DNA of 39,807 nucleotides from Pelargonium cotyledonis (Eukaryota; Streptophyta; Magnoliopsida; Geraniales; Geraniaceae), in NCBI GenBank assembly GCA_036897625.1, contig JAYMTA010000119.1, positions 1-39,807 of the forward strand, given 5' to 3'. Positions 38,942 to 39,807 of the stretch are shown here, one piece after another. The translations under genes were made by a program, and so were the position numbers. The notes beneath the pieces were generated by a model. The model saw only the letters and a program-made list of their open reading frames with translations, did no database searches and was not told the origin of the DNA. Within the stretch, counting starts at the first letter, position 1. The number at the start of each line of letters is the position of its first letter.

Positions 38942-39266
38942 AACCCCCCAAACTTAAGCACAAGCATGTCCTCATGCGAAAGAGAGAAAAACTAAAAAGA
39001 ACCTAAATTATGCTAGACTATCCTACGCTGCTCTATATGCTATCTAAACTACATGCAATTCTAATTAGGCACACATCGATCATATCTCAAGAGAATCACA
39101 CATTCCATTGTATTCAATGATTAAAAGTTCTCTCCTAATAACATGCAAACTTTCATACCATGGGATTTGACACAAAATTTTAATCAAGAAATCAAAGTTA
39201 TAGCAAGCTACTCGTGTGTGTGTGAGACGTCCTCGACTCTTGGAACTTTTCTAATGACATGCATTT
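38942..39266 (-). mobile_element. 3' internal remnant of a second, tandem retroelement copy
   Basis: Next to the LTR the minus strand reads GTTTGGGGGGTT immediately before TGATAACTC, which is what a polypurine tract before a 3' LTR looks like. The remaining 300 bases are AT-rich, non-coding 3' internal sequence. They are cut off by another LTR at 39267. Confidence 0.6.
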
Positions 39267-39807
39267 TGGCAAGTGTACCGATTGTGTCAAAGTAATAATG
39301 AGCTGCAAGGAGCTCAAGTATCGATCCTCAGGGACTAAGACAACTATGGAAATCGAATTAACTCAAAGGCAGATTTAATCTAGAAAGCAATAAAACATTT
39401 TCTTTGGTGAATATGAATAGGTGAAATGACAATAAAGATAAATTATGTACAAGTGATCCAAGAGATGAGAATAATTCAGAAAGCGCAATCTTGGTTTATG
39501 GAAATCGTGCTTGTGTGGGTCGGGATACGATATTGACAGTGTCAAAGTGTGATTAAATATTCGAGATGAGAATTTATGAACATATTGAATCAACACAATC
39601 CCGTCCTATCATAACGTTCGAAATTGCATTGGTAGGAAGCGGCACAGAAAGTACTAGTGCTAGCGGCCTTACTCCCCCTCATGTTCCATCCGTAGGAGCT
39701 GCTCCCCGAACGGTGGTACAGCTCCCACTATGTTCAACCAAATCCAATTTGTTTGGAAGCATTAAAACCGAAACATGAGTTTAATCCAAATACATCAATC
39801 GTTCTCA
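39267..39807. repeat. Edge of a different LTR, running out of the window
   Basis: The plus strand starts TGGCAAGTGTACCG and continues with AAGTAATAAT and GATCCTCAGGGACT. This has the same architecture as the edge of the first LTR (TGGAAAGTATACCG, then CGTAATAAT, and AATCCACAAGGAGT) but a different sequence. No primer-binding site lies to its left, so it may be the 3' LTR of another minus-strand element or a solo LTR nested in the remnant. The other end is outside the window. Confidence 0.6.

Overview
This window is nuclear DNA from a eudicot plant. Four protein-coding genes have many GT-AG introns, families typical of land plants, AT-rich non-coding DNA, and a plant repeat set: Stowaway-type MITEs, tRNA-derived SINEs, a LINE tail, long-TIR elements carrying gene-like cargo, and a Ty3/Gypsy retrotransposon primed by tRNA-Asp. 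The species cannot be named from the sequence. All splice models below were read by eye, and reading frame is preserved across every junction.

Layout. 1-1560: AT-rich intergenic DNA with SINE debris. 1560-8100 (+): a type I inositol-polyphosphate 5-phosphatase gene, 10 coding exons, 549 aa. 8900-14500 (+): a nuclear protein with a C-terminal TDBD-type (TPL-binding) region and a long 'SMGH' repeat tract, 5 coding exons, 646 aa. Its first coding exon holds only the ATG, and its 2.2-kb first intron carries a 1.1-kb inverted-repeat element with a PPR gene fragment. 16654-18775 (-): a WAT1-related (EamA/MtN21) transporter, 7 exons, 379 aa. 18800-23460: intergenic DNA with several MITEs. 23462-26245 (-): a RABE1/Rab8-type small GTPase, 8 exons, 215 aa, ending in a CCG prenylation motif.

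26840-39807 is gene-poor and transposon-rich. It holds a Stowaway MITE beside a LINE RNase H tail, SINEs, a 1.5-kb long-TIR element with GC-rich cargo, a second GC-rich island, and a decayed minus-strand Ty3/Gypsy (Athila/Tat-like) element with gag and protease but no visible RT, RNase H or integrase. Its 1.54-kb LTR has a primer-binding site on one side and a polypurine-tract-like sequence on the other, so one LTR appears to serve two tandem elements. A different LTR begins at 39267 and runs out of the window.

The four genes act in separate processes: phosphoinositide signalling, transcriptional repression, vacuole or plasma-membrane transport, and post-Golgi traffic. Nothing suggests a functional cluster. 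No wholly new biological system was found. The best leads are the shared LTR, the two cargo-bearing TIR elements, the fast-changing repeat tract, and two splice-site oddities.
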